A DNA stretch of 64,000 bases from Amphimedon queenslandica (taxonomy: Eukaryota > Porifera > Demospongiae > Haplosclerida > Niphatidae): assembly GCF_000090795.2 (NCBI RefSeq), contig NW_003546392.1, forward strand, positions 22,471 through 86,470, in the 5' to 3' direction. Position numbers and translations under genes: made by a program. Position 1 is the stretch's first letter. Every line of letters starts with the position of its first letter. Positions 24,908 to 36,823 of the stretch are shown here, in pieces. Under the pieces are notes generated by a model. That model did not search any database and was not told the DNA's origin. It saw nothing but the letters and a program-made list of their open reading frames with translations.

Positions 24908-27725
24908 GATTACTTTAATTGATGATTGCATCAATTCCAAGAAGTCCTTCAGTTCATTATGGTTCATATCACCAGTGAACATTTCCAATAAACTGATAAA
25001 TTGACTTTTATTGACTTGATTACCAATCATACCCAATGTCTCAAGACTGGCCTCCACTGCAACAGAGTACATGAAAGAACACATTATGCAGCAATTAATA
25101 TTATTATGTATCATTATTAATGTATAATGTATCATTATTAATGTATAATGTATCATTATTAATGCATTATGTATCATTATTAATGCATAATGTATCATTA
25201 TTAATGCATTATGTATCATTATTAATGCATTATGTATCATTATTAATGCATTATGTATCATTATTAATGTATAATGATCATTATTAATGCATTATGTATT
25301 ACTTATTGATGTATAATGATCATTATTAATGCATTATGTATCATTATTAATGCATTATGTATCATTATTAATGCATTATGTATCATTATTAATGCATTAT
25401 GTATCATTATTAATGCATTATGTATCATTATTAATGCATTATGTATCATTATTAATGCATTATGTATCATTATTAATGCATTATGTATCATTATTGATGC
25501 ATTATGTATCATTATTGATGCATTATGTATTACTTATTGATGTATAATGTATCTTTATTAATGTATAATGTGGTTTACATTGTGTACATATAAAACGGTT
25601 TACTTTGTTTCCTGCACTCATCACTTCCAAACTCATTCCAGTGGCCCAGGACTGCCATCAGTTCTTCTATGTGAAGGTATCCAGAGCAGTTAGTGTCCCA
25701 CAGTGAGAATAGACCACTTAACTTCTGTGCCCTTCTTAGCAATAGCATCGCTTGTTGTACCTGTAGGATTATAAATTAATATAATTGTTTGTTTATTTGT
25801 TTATCTGTTGTTGTTTACTGGTTCTGATCCTTTAGAAAGCTCATAATCATCACCATGGAAGTTCTTTCTTAAAAATGCTGACAATGTCTCAACTCCATCT
25901 CTATGGAAACAAGCAAATTTTAATTTACAAAATGTAATAAAAGTTGAGAATTCTCTCCTAGCAATTACATGAATAATGACTATGTACTATAGTACATGGT
26001 AATTATTCATAATGTGCATGTACTGTAGATCAGATGGTGAGTACAGTACTTATACTAGTATAGAGTTCCTTACATTTCTGTGTGTTCACTGTCTCCCAGC
26101 AGCAGATCACAAAGTTGCAAAAATTGTGACATGTCTACATGTTGTGGACTCCATTGCTCTCCTGGTCCACTAGGCAGTACAACCGGTTTCTGTATCGAAC
26201 TGGTTTGAGTCTCAGACTTTGCAGAATGAGTATGAGACTTTGGGGTATTGAAATCAGTGTCAGCATGATCCGATTCTGATTCTGTTGTGTTAGTGTGTAG
26301 AGGTGAGGTCATGAATTGTTGATAGTCTTCATCAGATACAGTGCTCCCTTCTCTCTCCCATTCCTCCACTGGTTCAGAATCAGTCTCCTCCTCTAAGGCT
26401 GGCCCTAGGCACATGTACACATGGTCAGTCCCTAAAGTCAACACTAGTAGTGCATGCTTACATGTCTTTGGGTCAGTGAGTGTTTCACGGTGTACATCAG
26501 TGGCATGCTCATAATAAATATTAAACAATATCATCAACTGCCTTCTGTCAATGACACCTAACTGTGCACAGGAGTTTATTATTACTGTTATTATTATTAT
26601 TATTATTATTAATTACTTTGTCTTCATCGCAATGATGGAATGCATCTTTTAGCATTTTCCTATGATTAATCAATCAATTTATTTATTTATTGATTATTAA
26701 TAGATTTACTTTCTTCTATTCTTAGCTTCAACTTGTCTCTTTTCCTTACCACAGATAAAAAGGTGGTCAGTATAGCTATTGAAATCATCACTAGCTAATA
26801 TCAGAGACACTGGCTGCAACATCTAATGTACAACATTATAGATTCAGTATGCAGTGTTAGTATTATTATTCAGTATTATTATTATTATTATTATTATTAC
26901 TGATATCAGTTTGTCTATTGTCCATGTTGTTTCTAAAGTGATGCTGTCGTCATTAATTAAACTGTCGAAAGTATCTGTGGAATATACATTTATATTCACC
27001 TCAAAGTGTGTCCCTAGGGCACTGTACCTTTATAACTATTGGCATTCCCTCCATCAACCCAATCCTTTGTGACCTGAAGTATCTATGATCATTGATGAGT
27101 AATTACTCCATCATCTGTTCTCTGAACTGTACCTGGTGTGCTAACAGGATCCCTCCATTCTGCCATATTTGATAAACTCCTCTTATGACATCTCTCCTTC
27201 TCTCTTCTTCCAGCAATCTTCTTCTCATCTCCTCCTCCTCATTCTCTCTCTTTTCCTTCAGGTCTCTCTTCACTCTCTCAACTAATCCTTTCTCTTGTCT
27301 TATCACTATTCTCCTCAGCTCTGCTGTTACCTAATAATACAACCATTAGTCTCTCCCTCCCTCTCTTCCCCTCAAACCTCCTTCAGCCCAGTGTAGTATC
27401 TTGAACCTGAAGGACCTCTATGGACCTGAGGGTACCTAGGGTTGTGTCTCATCAAATATTCTGCAAGGAAGTTGACTGGATTGAAGTCCTCCCTGTATCC
27501 TTCCTCTTCCTCTAGTCCCCTCCTGCTCACTGTCACCAGTAGTTGCTCTATGCTCAGGACCAGGACTGGTAAGACTTTGTCTGTTAGGTAGAGCAACAGG
27601 GCAGGATCAGACTCTGGTTTGAGCCAGTCCCTGGCCAACAGCTCCAGGGCTAACTCGTGCAGATTGACCTTCATTATTGTCTCTCTCCCTCTCTTCTCTC
27701 TCCTCTGGTCGATGCTAACAGCCAT
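23181..27725 (-). CDS. EFCAB5: EFCAB5-like protein (Dpy-30-like motif, EF-hands, GAF-like domain)
   Basis: Multi-exon gene starting at 27725. The N-terminus has a Dpy-30/RIIa-like docking motif ('FLAEYLMRHNPRYP', about 27455-27490), then a Glu/Arg-rich coiled coil (27103-27306). At about 25610-25760 is an EF-hand, 'LFSLWDTNCSGYLHIEEL', with Asp, Asn, Ser and Glu in loop positions. A GAF-like region follows: 'RPVCVPNVHKHGHVYFF', 'NKVVGTISVDCV', 'HEISFYQ' and 'VAVLDLTLTKR', each with a clear counterpart in human EFCAB5. The last junction is best read as a 47-bp intron (23245-23330 area) joining '..NES' to '..EGQESVDVLFHKLLLSDLQ', ending at the stop 23181-23183. Likely calcium-responsive and cilium or flagellum related (family inference). 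Introns contain a 21-bp minisatellite and ATT runs. Confidence 0.8.
24838..24907. repeat. (ATT)n microsatellite in EFCAB5 intron
   Basis: About 23 uninterrupted ATT triplets. Confidence 0.97.
25095..25570. repeat. 21-bp minisatellite in EFCAB5 intron
   Basis: About 20 copies of ATGTATCATTATTAATGCATT, with variants ending TGTATA or GATGCATT. The unit contains the palindrome AATGCATT and is a multiple of three, so it gives spurious open frames on both strands. Confidence 0.95.
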
Positions 27726-27856
27726 TATTATTCTGCAGTACTTTCGTACTAGTGTTTGTGTTGCTATGGAAACAGTACCCCCGTGGCTTGCCCCTTAAAT
27801 TTTTGACAATTCCGTTTATTGTTCCGTATACTTTCCGTCTTGCATTACAAATCAAA
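27726..27856. promoter_or_regulatory. Divergent promoter EFCAB5 / SARM1
   Basis: 131 bp separate the start codons at 27725 (minus) and 27857 (plus). SARM1 begins in AAAATGGCGAC, a YY1/TISU-like start context. A shared promoter is inferred from spacing. Confidence 0.45.
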
Positions 27857-28834
27857 ATGGCGACAGATAAGAGGAAGAGTGATTGTTGCTATCCCTCGTG
27901 GCTCAAAGGTGGAGAGGTTGACAGTCGGGCCCTGAAGAGAGAGGCTGAGATATGCTTTAGGTTAATAAAATCAGAGGTTGTTTCTAAGCAGAAGGAAGGT
28001 TTAGGCAACCTTCACGACCTCATCACTCTCTCCTGGTCACTGGAGGACACTAGGCTAGCTCGGGATGCTGCTGACCTCATTTGTGATTTAACAAGAACTT
28101 CAAACACTTTAGAGCGTATGCTCTCTCTTGCTGTCTCTTCGGATGAGAAGGAAAGCAAAGAAGATGAAGACTTGAGATTAAAATCATTAACTGCCATAGA
28201 GCAGATAATGGTAGCTGAGAACCGCCAGTACATTGCTAATCATCATCTCTTTCCTTCGCTAGTCAGTTTTGCTTCTCTCTCCACGTCTCTGGAGCGTATG
28301 CGTTGTGGAACGGGTATTTATGAGAACCTGTTTAAAGTATCTCCTCCTGTGTCTTTACAGCTAATAGAATCTGGTGGCCTTCAAACTGTGATGCTTTGTT
28401 GTAGAGAGAATGACAGTTCAGTCATTCAACATTGTGCTGCTGCACTAGCCAACTGTGCTCTTTATGGCTCTCCTAAAGTTCATCGTGAAATGTTATCAAA
28501 GTCAGCTGATCACTGGCTGTTCCCCCTAGCCTTTTCTCGGGACTCTGCTGTCAAGTATTACGCTCTCATTGCTATCTGTCTCCTGGCAGCTGATCAAGAA
28601 CTCCTCCCTCTGGTGAAGAGGAGTGGTACTCTGGAGCTGGTCATTCCGTTCCTGAGGTTACAGGATCCTCTAGAGTTCCCTAAAACGTGTCCTAATCACG
28701 CTCATGGCCGTACAGCCAGTTGGTTAGAGAGGGTGACACCACTCCTGACATGTTCATCAGAAGAGGCCCAGTCGTTAGCTGCCTTTCACTTTGCCATGGA
28801 AGCTTGCATTAAGCAAAAGCAAAACAGACTAAAG
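27857..28834 (+). CDS. SARM1: SARM1 N-terminal ARM-repeat region (first exon; rest not seen)
   Basis: One exon of 326 codons, phase 0 at the donor AAAG|GTTAGT (28834/28835). An upstream in-frame Met at 27752 exists, but AAAATGGCG at 27857 is the better start. It matches the autoinhibitory ARM domain of SARM1: 'QHCAAALANCALYGSP', 'WLFPLAF', 'VKYYALIAICLLAA', 'SGTLELVIPF', 'HAHGRTASWL' and 'AQSLAAFHFAMEA'. SARM1 is an NAD+-consuming TIR enzyme gated by this domain. The SAM and TIR exons are not found between here and the next gene; they would have to lie in or be lost at the N gap 29291-29607. Partial as assembled. Confidence 0.88.
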
Positions 28835-29290
28835 GTTAGTTATTTAATATTTTATTTCTCTTTCTTCCTGTGTACACTGTTGTCCTTTTGATGTCTTGAG
28901 GTGCCAGATATTATCACCATTAAAATTATTATTATCATTATTATTATTATCATTATTATTATTATCATTATTGATATTGATATTTTTGCTGTCACTGTAC
29001 ATGTCCATTCCTTCCCTGGGGATCATTAATTACTTAATGCTCCACTCACTCCTTCCTAATGTACTGTAACAGTACAGTTACTGTATCATTATTCTCTATT
29101 GTCCTAATGTACTGTAACAGTACAGTTACTGTATCATTATTCTCTATTGTCCTAATGTACTGTAACAGTACAGTTACTGTATCATTATTCTTTATTGTCC
29201 TAATGTACTGTAACAGTACAGTTACTGTATCATTATTCTTTATTGTCCTAATGTACTGTAACAGTACAGTTACTGTATCATTATTGGACT
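28835..29290. repeat. SARM1 intron/3' flank with 48-bp tandem repeat
   Basis: ATT-rich tract at 28924-28975, then about five copies (29055-29285) of a 48-bp unit. The unit holds an 8-bp inverted repeat, TGTACTGT-A-ACAGTACA. Units start at 29055, 29103, 29151 and so on. The array runs straight into the N gap. Confidence 0.9.
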
Positions 29291-29607
29291 NNNNNNNNNN
29301 NNNNNNNNNNNNNNNNNNNNNNNNNNNNNNNNNNNNNNNNNNNNNNNNNNNNNNNNNNNNNNNNNNNNNNNNNNNNNNNNNNNNNNNNNNNNNNNNNNNN
29401 NNNNNNNNNNNNNNNNNNNNNNNNNNNNNNNNNNNNNNNNNNNNNNNNNNNNNNNNNNNNNNNNNNNNNNNNNNNNNNNNNNNNNNNNNNNNNNNNNNNN
29501 NNNNNNNNNNNNNNNNNNNNNNNNNNNNNNNNNNNNNNNNNNNNNNNNNNNNNNNNNNNNNNNNNNNNNNNNNNNNNNNNNNNNNNNNNNNNNNNNNNNN
29601 NNNNNNN
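29291..29607. other. Assembly gap (317 Ns)
   Basis: Run of N bordered on the left by the 48-bp tandem repeat. True length unknown; the repeat or missing SARM1 exons may be inside. Confidence 0.99.
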
Positions 29608-29809
29608 CATTGATATCATTTATTATTATTATTGTTATCATTTGTATATTTTTGTTATCATGACATATCATTTCTTCATTATAATGTACATTATTTTTCA
29701 AACCTTCATAGCTTGAAGCCACGCCTACTTTAATTAAAGCATTTTTAACCCTTTGAGTATTCGGTTTTTAGCTACTCTCTGCTCACCCTCACCCTGTCAG
29801 TGATTGTCA

Positions 29810-32800
29810 ATGTCCGTCTCCCCTTCTCCTCCGAGTGAGGATCAGATATCAAAGGAGTGGCCCCTCCACTGGTTAGTGTGGAATAACGAGCATAAAGGCC
29901 TTCACAGACTACTCGAGCAAAAACTGGTGAGGACAATCTTTAATGATACAGGTCATGTTCTTTTAGTATGACAAGGAGCAGGTTGATCCGAGGGGTCGTA
30001 CTCCATTACATTTGTCAGTATCACTGAACCACAGAGACTGTACGGAGGTCCTTCTCTATCACGGAGCTAATGCATTAGCCACTAACAGGCACCATTGGTC
30101 AGGTGAGCACAGCCCTAGCCCTCTGGGGGGATAAACCCTGTCTATTGATAAACCCTGTCTATTGATAAACCATGTCTATTGATAAACCATGTCTATTGTT
30201 TGTAGTGTTGCATGAGGCAATATGTACTGGCAATTCAGAACTGGTGGGTATGGTCCTGGCACTGAGGGACAGACAAGAATCAAACGACAGAGCCAAAGTA
30301 ATAGTTGGTATGTGTCAGTCAAATCATGTTATAGCTTAAACTGAAGGTAATCCCTCACCTACTGGAGAAACTGGAGGCCTCAGCTGATTTTTATATCGAA
30401 ATGAAGTGGGAATTCACCTCCTGGAGTGAGTCTGTTTGTTGTTGTTGTTTTATTTTGTTGTTGTTTAGTTCCGTTGTTGTCCAGAATGTGTCCCAGTGAT
30501 ACTTACAAGATATGGAAGAAAGGTATTCATGTGCCATTGTCTTTAGTCTAGAGTGGTTCTAGGTACCAAGGTACGGGTTGATACCAGTTTGGTTGGTTTC
30601 CAAGGAATGAAGTGGTTGAGGGGAAACAGGTCCATCATATTTGAAGTCTCAGGTACCTCTCTCTCTCGTCCTAGTGTCACACGAGTTAAGCCACACCCCT
30701 TTAGCTAAAGGAGCTGTATTCTCTGAGATTGATCATGAGGAGCTGTCGATATGGGAACAACCTTTTGTGATGGATGAGTAAGTGGGTGTGGTTTGAGCTG
30801 ATTAGATGCTATCGTTACACAGTCGCCAGTTGAATCCTGTTCAACAAATGCTGAGTCATGAGCTATCAGTATATCGGAGACTAAAGGCCCCAGTAGTATC
30901 AACAGTCTTTATGTCTCAGAATGTTTCCTTTGAAAGGTATTGTTGTTGTTGTTATGTTGTTGTTTTTTGTTGTTGTTGTTTTTATGTTTTTTGTTGTTGT
31001 TTTTAGACAGAAGTCTGGTATTTGGGGCTTTAGGAGTGATAGAACTGAAGTTGTTAATGGTTATAAAGCTAAGGTCAGTATACTCCAGTTTACTTTTCAG
31101 TATACTCCAGTATATTGTTAGGTTTTTTCGGCTAGTGGTTTGGATATTGTAACTAGAACAAGAGTTGATCATTTGCCGGAAGAAGAGAAAGAAAAACAAA
31201 AAAGTAATTTCAATGAGCAGATTTACTGTACTAAGAATAAATGCAACCAGTTCTCTTCTGTACAATATTAAATGTTTATTTTATTAAATTAATGTTGATA
31301 TTCTTGATAAGATGCTTCGGCCAGTCCATTGCAAGATTTCCTTGGCATGACACAAGAGGAGGAGGGAATAGAAGGGAGTTTACCGTCAGCTGGTGGGCTA
31401 CTGTCAGGGGGTGGGGCTACTACTGAAGAAACCACACCCACTTTGAGTCTAACGGAATACTTTACACCTCCAGGGGACCCAAAGAAATATGATGGTAATA
31501 ATAATTAATAATAATTAATGATAATTAATAATAATTAATAATAATTAATGATAAATCTTGTGCAGCCATAGGGTCGAAGGCTACAGTCTACAGCCGGTTG
31601 CAAGGTTTAAGAGCTAACGTGTGGCTCTCTGAAGAATATCCATTATCACTTCAGGACCAAATACTACCAATAATTGAACTGATGGTATGTGATGTCATAT
31701 GATGTCATTATTAGTAATTAATTAATTAGTCGTTGAATAACGCTCACTTTGCAAAACTGAAGGACTTCATTACATTACAAATGCCAGCTGGCTATCCTGT
31801 GAAGTTTGGTAAGATTCATGTACATTTACATGTATTTATTGTTATTCTGTAGAAATTCCGTTATTTCATGTGATGTCTGCTCGTGTTACATTTGGTAACA
31901 TTAATGGTCACACCCAGCCAGTGCCTCATGTGTCACTAAAGACTGAAGAAGTGTTTGGAAGTGAATCAACTCAAGCAATAAGAACAACCTTTCATGAGGT
32001 ACAGGAGGGGACCCGAGGGGACGCCCCTCTCACTATATGGTTTAGGGTACCTCCAGTGTCAAGAGACGTCACACTAGCTCTGAATCAGAACCAACTGATT
32101 GCACTAGTGTTGTAGCCACACCCACCACACGAGAGACTAAGGAAGTTTGTATCATCAGTAAAGAGGCATTCACTAGACCAGCTGGATACAGAGTAAGAGG
32201 AGGAGGGGGAGGGGAGAGTGAGAGAGGACTAGAGGAACAAGAAGAAGAAATATTACAATTGGCAATAAAACAAAGTTTAATAGAACAAGGACTACCACCA
32301 GCTGATGAAACACAAGTAACTAATCCACTGTAGATTGTATACATGTACATGTACTCACTGTATGTAACAATATACAATTTTCAACGTTTTCTTAAAATGG
32401 CCGTAACTTGAAAAATTGAAGTCGGAATCAGCTCAAACTTTCTACACAGCATAAGGGCATCAATATGTGTCAGAAAATGGAATAAAAACTTGGGGTGATT
32501 TTTTGGCCATTTTTTGGAAAAAACCATGGACTATAGTCTTGGGTATTTTTCAGATTTTTAACGTTTTCTTAAAATGGCCGTACCTTGAAAAATTGAAGTC
32601 GGAATCACCTCAAACTTTCTACACAGCATAAGGGCATCAATATGTATCAGAAAATGTAGTAAAAACTTGGGGTGATTTTTTGGCCATTTTTTGTAAAAAA
32701 TCATGGACTATAGTCTTGAGTATTTTTCAGATTTTTGACGTTTTCTTAAAATGGCCGTAACTTGAAAAATTGAAGTCGGAATCACCTGAAACTTGCTACA

Positions 32801-34474
32801 CAGCATAAGGGCATCAATATGTATCAGAAAATGTAATAAAAATTTGGGTTGATTTCGGAGCCATTTTTTGGAAAAAAAACCATGGACTATAGTCTTGGAT
32901 ATTTTTCAGATTTTTGACGTTTTCTTAAAATGGCCGTAACTTGAAAAATTGAAGTCGGAATAAGCTCAAACTTTCTACACAGCATAAGGGCATCAATATG
33001 TATCAGAAAATGTAGTAAAAACTTGGGGTGATTTTTTGGCCACTTTTTGTAAAAAAAACCGTAGACTATAAGTCTTGGGTATTTTTCAGATTTTTAACGT
33101 TTTCTTAAAATGGCCGTACCTTGAAAAATTGAAGTCGGAATCACCTCAAACTTTCTACACAGCATAAGGGCATCAATATGTATCAGAAAATGTAGTAAAA
33201 ACTTGGGGTGATTTTTTGGCCACTTTTTGTAAAAAACCGTGGACTATAAGTCTTGGGTATTTTTCAGATTTTTAACGTTTTCTTAAAATGGCCGTAACTT
33301 GAAAAATTGAAGTCGGAATCAGCTCAAACTTTCTACACAGCATAAAGGCATCAATATGTATCAGAAAATGTAACAAAAACTTGTGGTGATTTTTTGGCCA
33401 TTTTTTGTAAAAAACCATGGACTATAGTCTTGGGTATTTTTCAGATTTTTGACGTTTTCTTAAAATGGCCGTAACTTGAAAAATTGAAGTCGGAATCACC
33501 TGAAACTTGCTACACAGCATAAGGGCATCAATATGTATCAGAAAATGTAATAAAAATTTGGGTTGATTTCGGAGCCATTTTTTGGAAAAAACCATGGACT
33601 ATAGCCTTGGGTATTTTTCAGATTTTTACGTTTTTTAAAAATGGCCGTATCTTGAAAAATTGAAGTCGGAATTAGCTCCAACTTTCTACACTGCATAAGG
33701 ACATCAATATGTATCAGAAAATGTAATAAAACTTTGGGGTGATTTCGGAGCGATTTTTTGGAAAAAACCATGGGCTATAGCCTTGGGTATTTTTCAGAAT
33801 TTTTGCATTTTCTTAAAATGGCCGTAACTTAAAAATTTGAAGTCGGAATCAGCTCAAACTTTCTACACAGCATAAGGGCATCAATATGTATCAGAAAATG
33901 TAATAAAAATTGGGGGTGATTTTGGAGCCATTTTTTGGAAAAAACCATGGACTATAGCCTTGGGTATTTTTCAGATTTTTGACGTTTTCTTAAAATGGCC
34001 GTAACTTGAAAAATTGAAGTCTGAATCACCTCAAACTTTCTACACAGCATAAGGGCATCAATATGTATCAGAAAATGTAATAAAAATTTGTGGTCATGTT
34101 TGAGCCATTTTTTGAAAAAAAAAACATTTTGGTATCTGGCTAAATTTTCCAAAAACGAAGAGTAGATAATTCTCCATATTTTTATTACATTATTTTGCAT
34201 TACTATAGACATTAACTCTTAGTGAAGCACTAGTTGATGAATCTGTTTCTAATTTTGGGTCAGCACGGCACCATGAGGAACAGCAGAGGTATATGTGAAG
34301 CCACACCCACTGTAATTAAGTCACACCCATTTTAGGTATACTCAATCAACTGACACTGATTTAGAACTGGCTCTGGCCTTGAGTCAAATACAAGCAAGCT
34401 CTGAGACCAGAATTAGGAACGAAGAAGATGAAGAATTAGAACGAGTTTTGAAATTATCACTGCATGATAAATAA
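29810..34474 (+). CDS. ANKRD13: ANKRD13 family ubiquitin-binding ankyrin protein
   Basis: Start at 29810 (M-S-V-S-P-S-P). Ankyrin repeats: 'HWLVWNNEHKGLHRLL' and 'DPRGRTPLHLSVSLNHRD'. The GPCR-chaperone-type central domain follows, with 'FYIEMKWEFTSW', 'SGIWGFRSDRTEVVNGYKAK' and 'FEIPLFHVMSARVTFGNING'. Ubiquitin-interacting motifs close the protein: 'EEEILQLAIKQSLIEQ' (near 32240-32290), 'TDLELALALSQIQ' (near 34360) and 'EELERVLKLSLHDK' at the end. ANKRD13A/B/D bind K63-ubiquitinated receptors at endosomes. Near 32000 a 47-bp intron (GTACAGGAGG to GGTTTAG) keeps the frame open. Intron 32316-34208 (1893 bp) is almost entirely 177-bp satellite. Which vertebrate paralogue it matches best cannot be told here. 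Confidence 0.9.
30125..30203. repeat. Short 17-bp tandem repeat in ANKRD13 intron
   Basis: Four copies of ATAAACC(C/A)TGTCTATTG directly in tandem, in the intron after the first ankyrin exon. Confidence 0.85.
32376..34130 (+). repeat. 177-bp satellite array A4 (ANKRD13 intron)
   Basis: About ten units of the same family in forward orientation inside the ANKRD13 intron 32316-34208. Several units carry a subfamily variant, GGTGATTTTTTGGCCA(T/C)TTTTTG, in place of GATTTCGGAGCCATTTTTTGG. The last unit breaks up near 34120. Confidence 0.95.
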
Positions 34475-34492
34475 TTTAGTAACAATAATAAC

Positions 34493-34542
<50 letters not shown>

Positions 34543-34642
34543 TAATCATAGTTTTGTTGTTTTTATTTTACAATAATGTCAAAATGTCTTTCTCATATTC
34601 TAAAAAGAAGGCACACATGTAGAGTACATTAATATCAATCAA
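34475..34642. repeat. ANKRD13/DRG1 convergent spacer with (AAT)n
   Basis: 168 bp between the convergent stop codons; AAT/AAC triplets occupy about 34483-34548. No gene seen. Confidence 0.9.
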
Positions 34643-36749
34643 TTACTTTTTAACAATCTGTACAACATCTTCATCATTTAAAACGTGTTCCTTCCCAACA
34701 CTTTGAGGATTATGTTTGACAGATGACCCCCAGACTAATGCACTGCAAGGAAAAATACTTTAAAACAATACATGTTCACGATCATTATTACTATTTGAAT
34801 TCTTTCATGATGCTTTTATGAATATTATTACACAAATCTTCGACTGATGAATGTCCTTGATGCAATACGACTGGTGTAGCATAATCGGGTAACTGACCTT
34901 TGGGTTTAGTATAACTGTAGAAAGAATCTATTATTAGTAACAGTCATCTATTATTAGTAACAGTAATCTATTATTAGTAACAGTCATCTATTATTAGTAA
35001 CAATAATCTATTATTAGTAACAGTATTCTATTATTAGTAACAGTATTCTATTATTAGTAACAGTAATCTATTATTAGTAACAGTCATCTATTATTAGTAA
35101 CAGTCATCTATTATTAGTAACAGTCATCTATTATTAGTAACAGTATTCTATTATTAGTAACAGTAATCTATTATTAGTAACAGTAATCTATTATTAGTAA
35201 CAGTAATCTATTATTAGTAACAGTAATCTATTATTAGTAACAGTCATCTATTATTAGTAACAGTATTCTATTATTAGTAACAATAATCTATTATTAGTAA
35301 CAGTATTCTATTATTAGTAACAGTAATCTATTATTAGTAACAGTAATCTATTATTAGTAACTAGTACCCTTACATTCTGACTAAGCTGAGATAGTTCCAC
35401 ATTTTTTCCAGTAGGTCATCGAAATTCCACTTATGATGAGCTGAAATTGGAACAGCATGAGGTATACGATAAATAATATCCAACTCCTGATAAACAACAA
35501 TAAAAAAACAACAACAAACAATTCTTATTACTTCAATAGTGATTTGATCAATTTTATTCAACAGATAGATACAAGGAATGTATATCCTACAAAGCAAGAA
35601 GATACACACGCAATACGTCTCCTCACTGAGTGTGTATGGTCAAGTACCTGTTTCCTTCAACCACGTCTATTAGGTCATCAGCTGTAGCATCACATCTTAA
35701 CGTCACATCAGCATTATGGACCCTGTACTCTGAGAGGATACTACGGACACTGTCAAGATCTAACTGCGACTGGGGGACCTTTTAATGCATTAATAAAGAT
35801 TAATTAATTAATTAATTGATTAGTGACTCACAGCACATGTCAAATTAATTCCTCCTTTATCTTTCTTCTTGTAATGAATATTAGGAGGTTTTTTATTTAA
35901 CCTGTAAGCAACAATAAACAACAATAAACAACAATAAACAACAATAAACAAACAACAATAAACAAACAATAAACAAACAATATTAATACATTACCTGATT
36001 CCAAAACCTTCCAGTTCTTTTTCTAGTATTTTCTTGTGTTCGAGTGGTTTCAAAACATCCAGGACTATGAATATTAGACTGCAGGTTCTAGCAACTGCTA
36101 TCACCTGTCGGCCCCGCCCCTTTCCATCCTTAGCACCTTCGATAATACCAGGAAGATCCAGCAACTATCAATCAATAACAATAAATAAATAAATAAATAA
36201 ATAAATGAATACTTGTATTTTAGCTCCTTTATATCTGATGACACCCGGTACTGTAGTTAGTGTGGTGAACTCATAAGCAGCAACTTCAGAATAGACTCCA
36301 GCAAGATTAGTCAGTAGAGTTGACTTACCGACTGATGGAAAACCTATCAATATTTATTAATATTATAAAAATTGTAACCCACCAAGAATTACAAAAATTT
36401 TAGGTTAAACCTTATGGCAAAACTCATCGCCTGGTCAAAACAATAGACCACATCTCTTTAATTAATAAACTGACCTACAAATCCAACTCTAGCATCTCCA
36501 GTTTTAGCTACATCAAATCCTTCCCCACTAGCTCCGCCCCCTCCTTTAGGCTGAATCAATTCCCTTCTCAGTTTAGCTAATCTTGCCTTCAATATTCCGA
36601 GATGATTGGCTGTGGCTTTATTCCTCTGAGTACGGGCCATCTACCACCACCAGTAGCAGTAGCAGTAGCAGTAGTATTGTACAGGGTAAGTGGATGGTGT
36701 GACTTACCTCGGCCTCTATCTCTGCTATCTTCTCTAATATTGTTGGCAT
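34643..36749 (-). CDS. DRG1: Developmentally regulated GTP-binding protein 1 (DRG1)
   Basis: Start at 36749 ([13 protein letters not shown]), which splices to '[16 protein letters not shown]'. Obg-type GTPase motifs: G1 'GFPSVGKST', '[13 protein letters not shown]', G3 '[16 protein letters not shown]' and G4 'LLNKIDQ'. A C-terminal TGS domain follows: '[13 protein letters not shown]', '[15 protein letters not shown]' and 'VVQIVKK' to the stop at 34643-34645. It is very close to the human protein. DRG1 with its partner DFRP1/ZC3H15 acts in translation. The intron after the TGS start holds a 20-bp minisatellite. It lies head-to-head with MND1, with 74 bp between starts. Confidence 0.95.
34918..35362. 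repeat. 20-bp minisatellite in DRG1 intron
   Basis: About 22 direct copies of TCTATTATTAGTAACAGT(A/C/T)(A/T/C), with variation confined mostly to the last two positions. There are no unique spacers, so it is not CRISPR-like. Confidence 0.95.
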
Positions 36750-36823
36750 CTTCTTTGACTAGACTTTCAGATATCATTAATAGTGGGCGTGGCTTAATAT
36801 ATTGTGCGTGGGTGTTGGCAGAT
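36750..36823. promoter_or_regulatory. Divergent promoter DRG1 / MND1
   Basis: Only 74 bp lie between the two start codons, so both 5' UTRs and the promoter must overlap here or reach into the coding exons. Inferred from spacing. Confidence 0.5.

Noticed and set aside
25303-25547. Periodic 'MIHNALI' and 'MHYVSLL' ORFs
   Set aside because: By-products of the 21-bp minisatellite on both strands.
27752-27856. SARM1 start at the upstream Met 27752
   Set aside because: The extra 35 residues have no counterpart and the Met at 27857 has the better context; upstream sequence is needed as the divergent promoter.
32040-32115. ANKRD13 ending at the stop near 32113
   Set aside because: A 47-bp intron starting at GTACAGGAGG restores a frame that leads into clear ubiquitin-interacting motifs.
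34918-35362. CRISPR-like direct repeats
   Set aside because: Units are contiguous with no unique spacers and lie in an intron of a eukaryotic gene.
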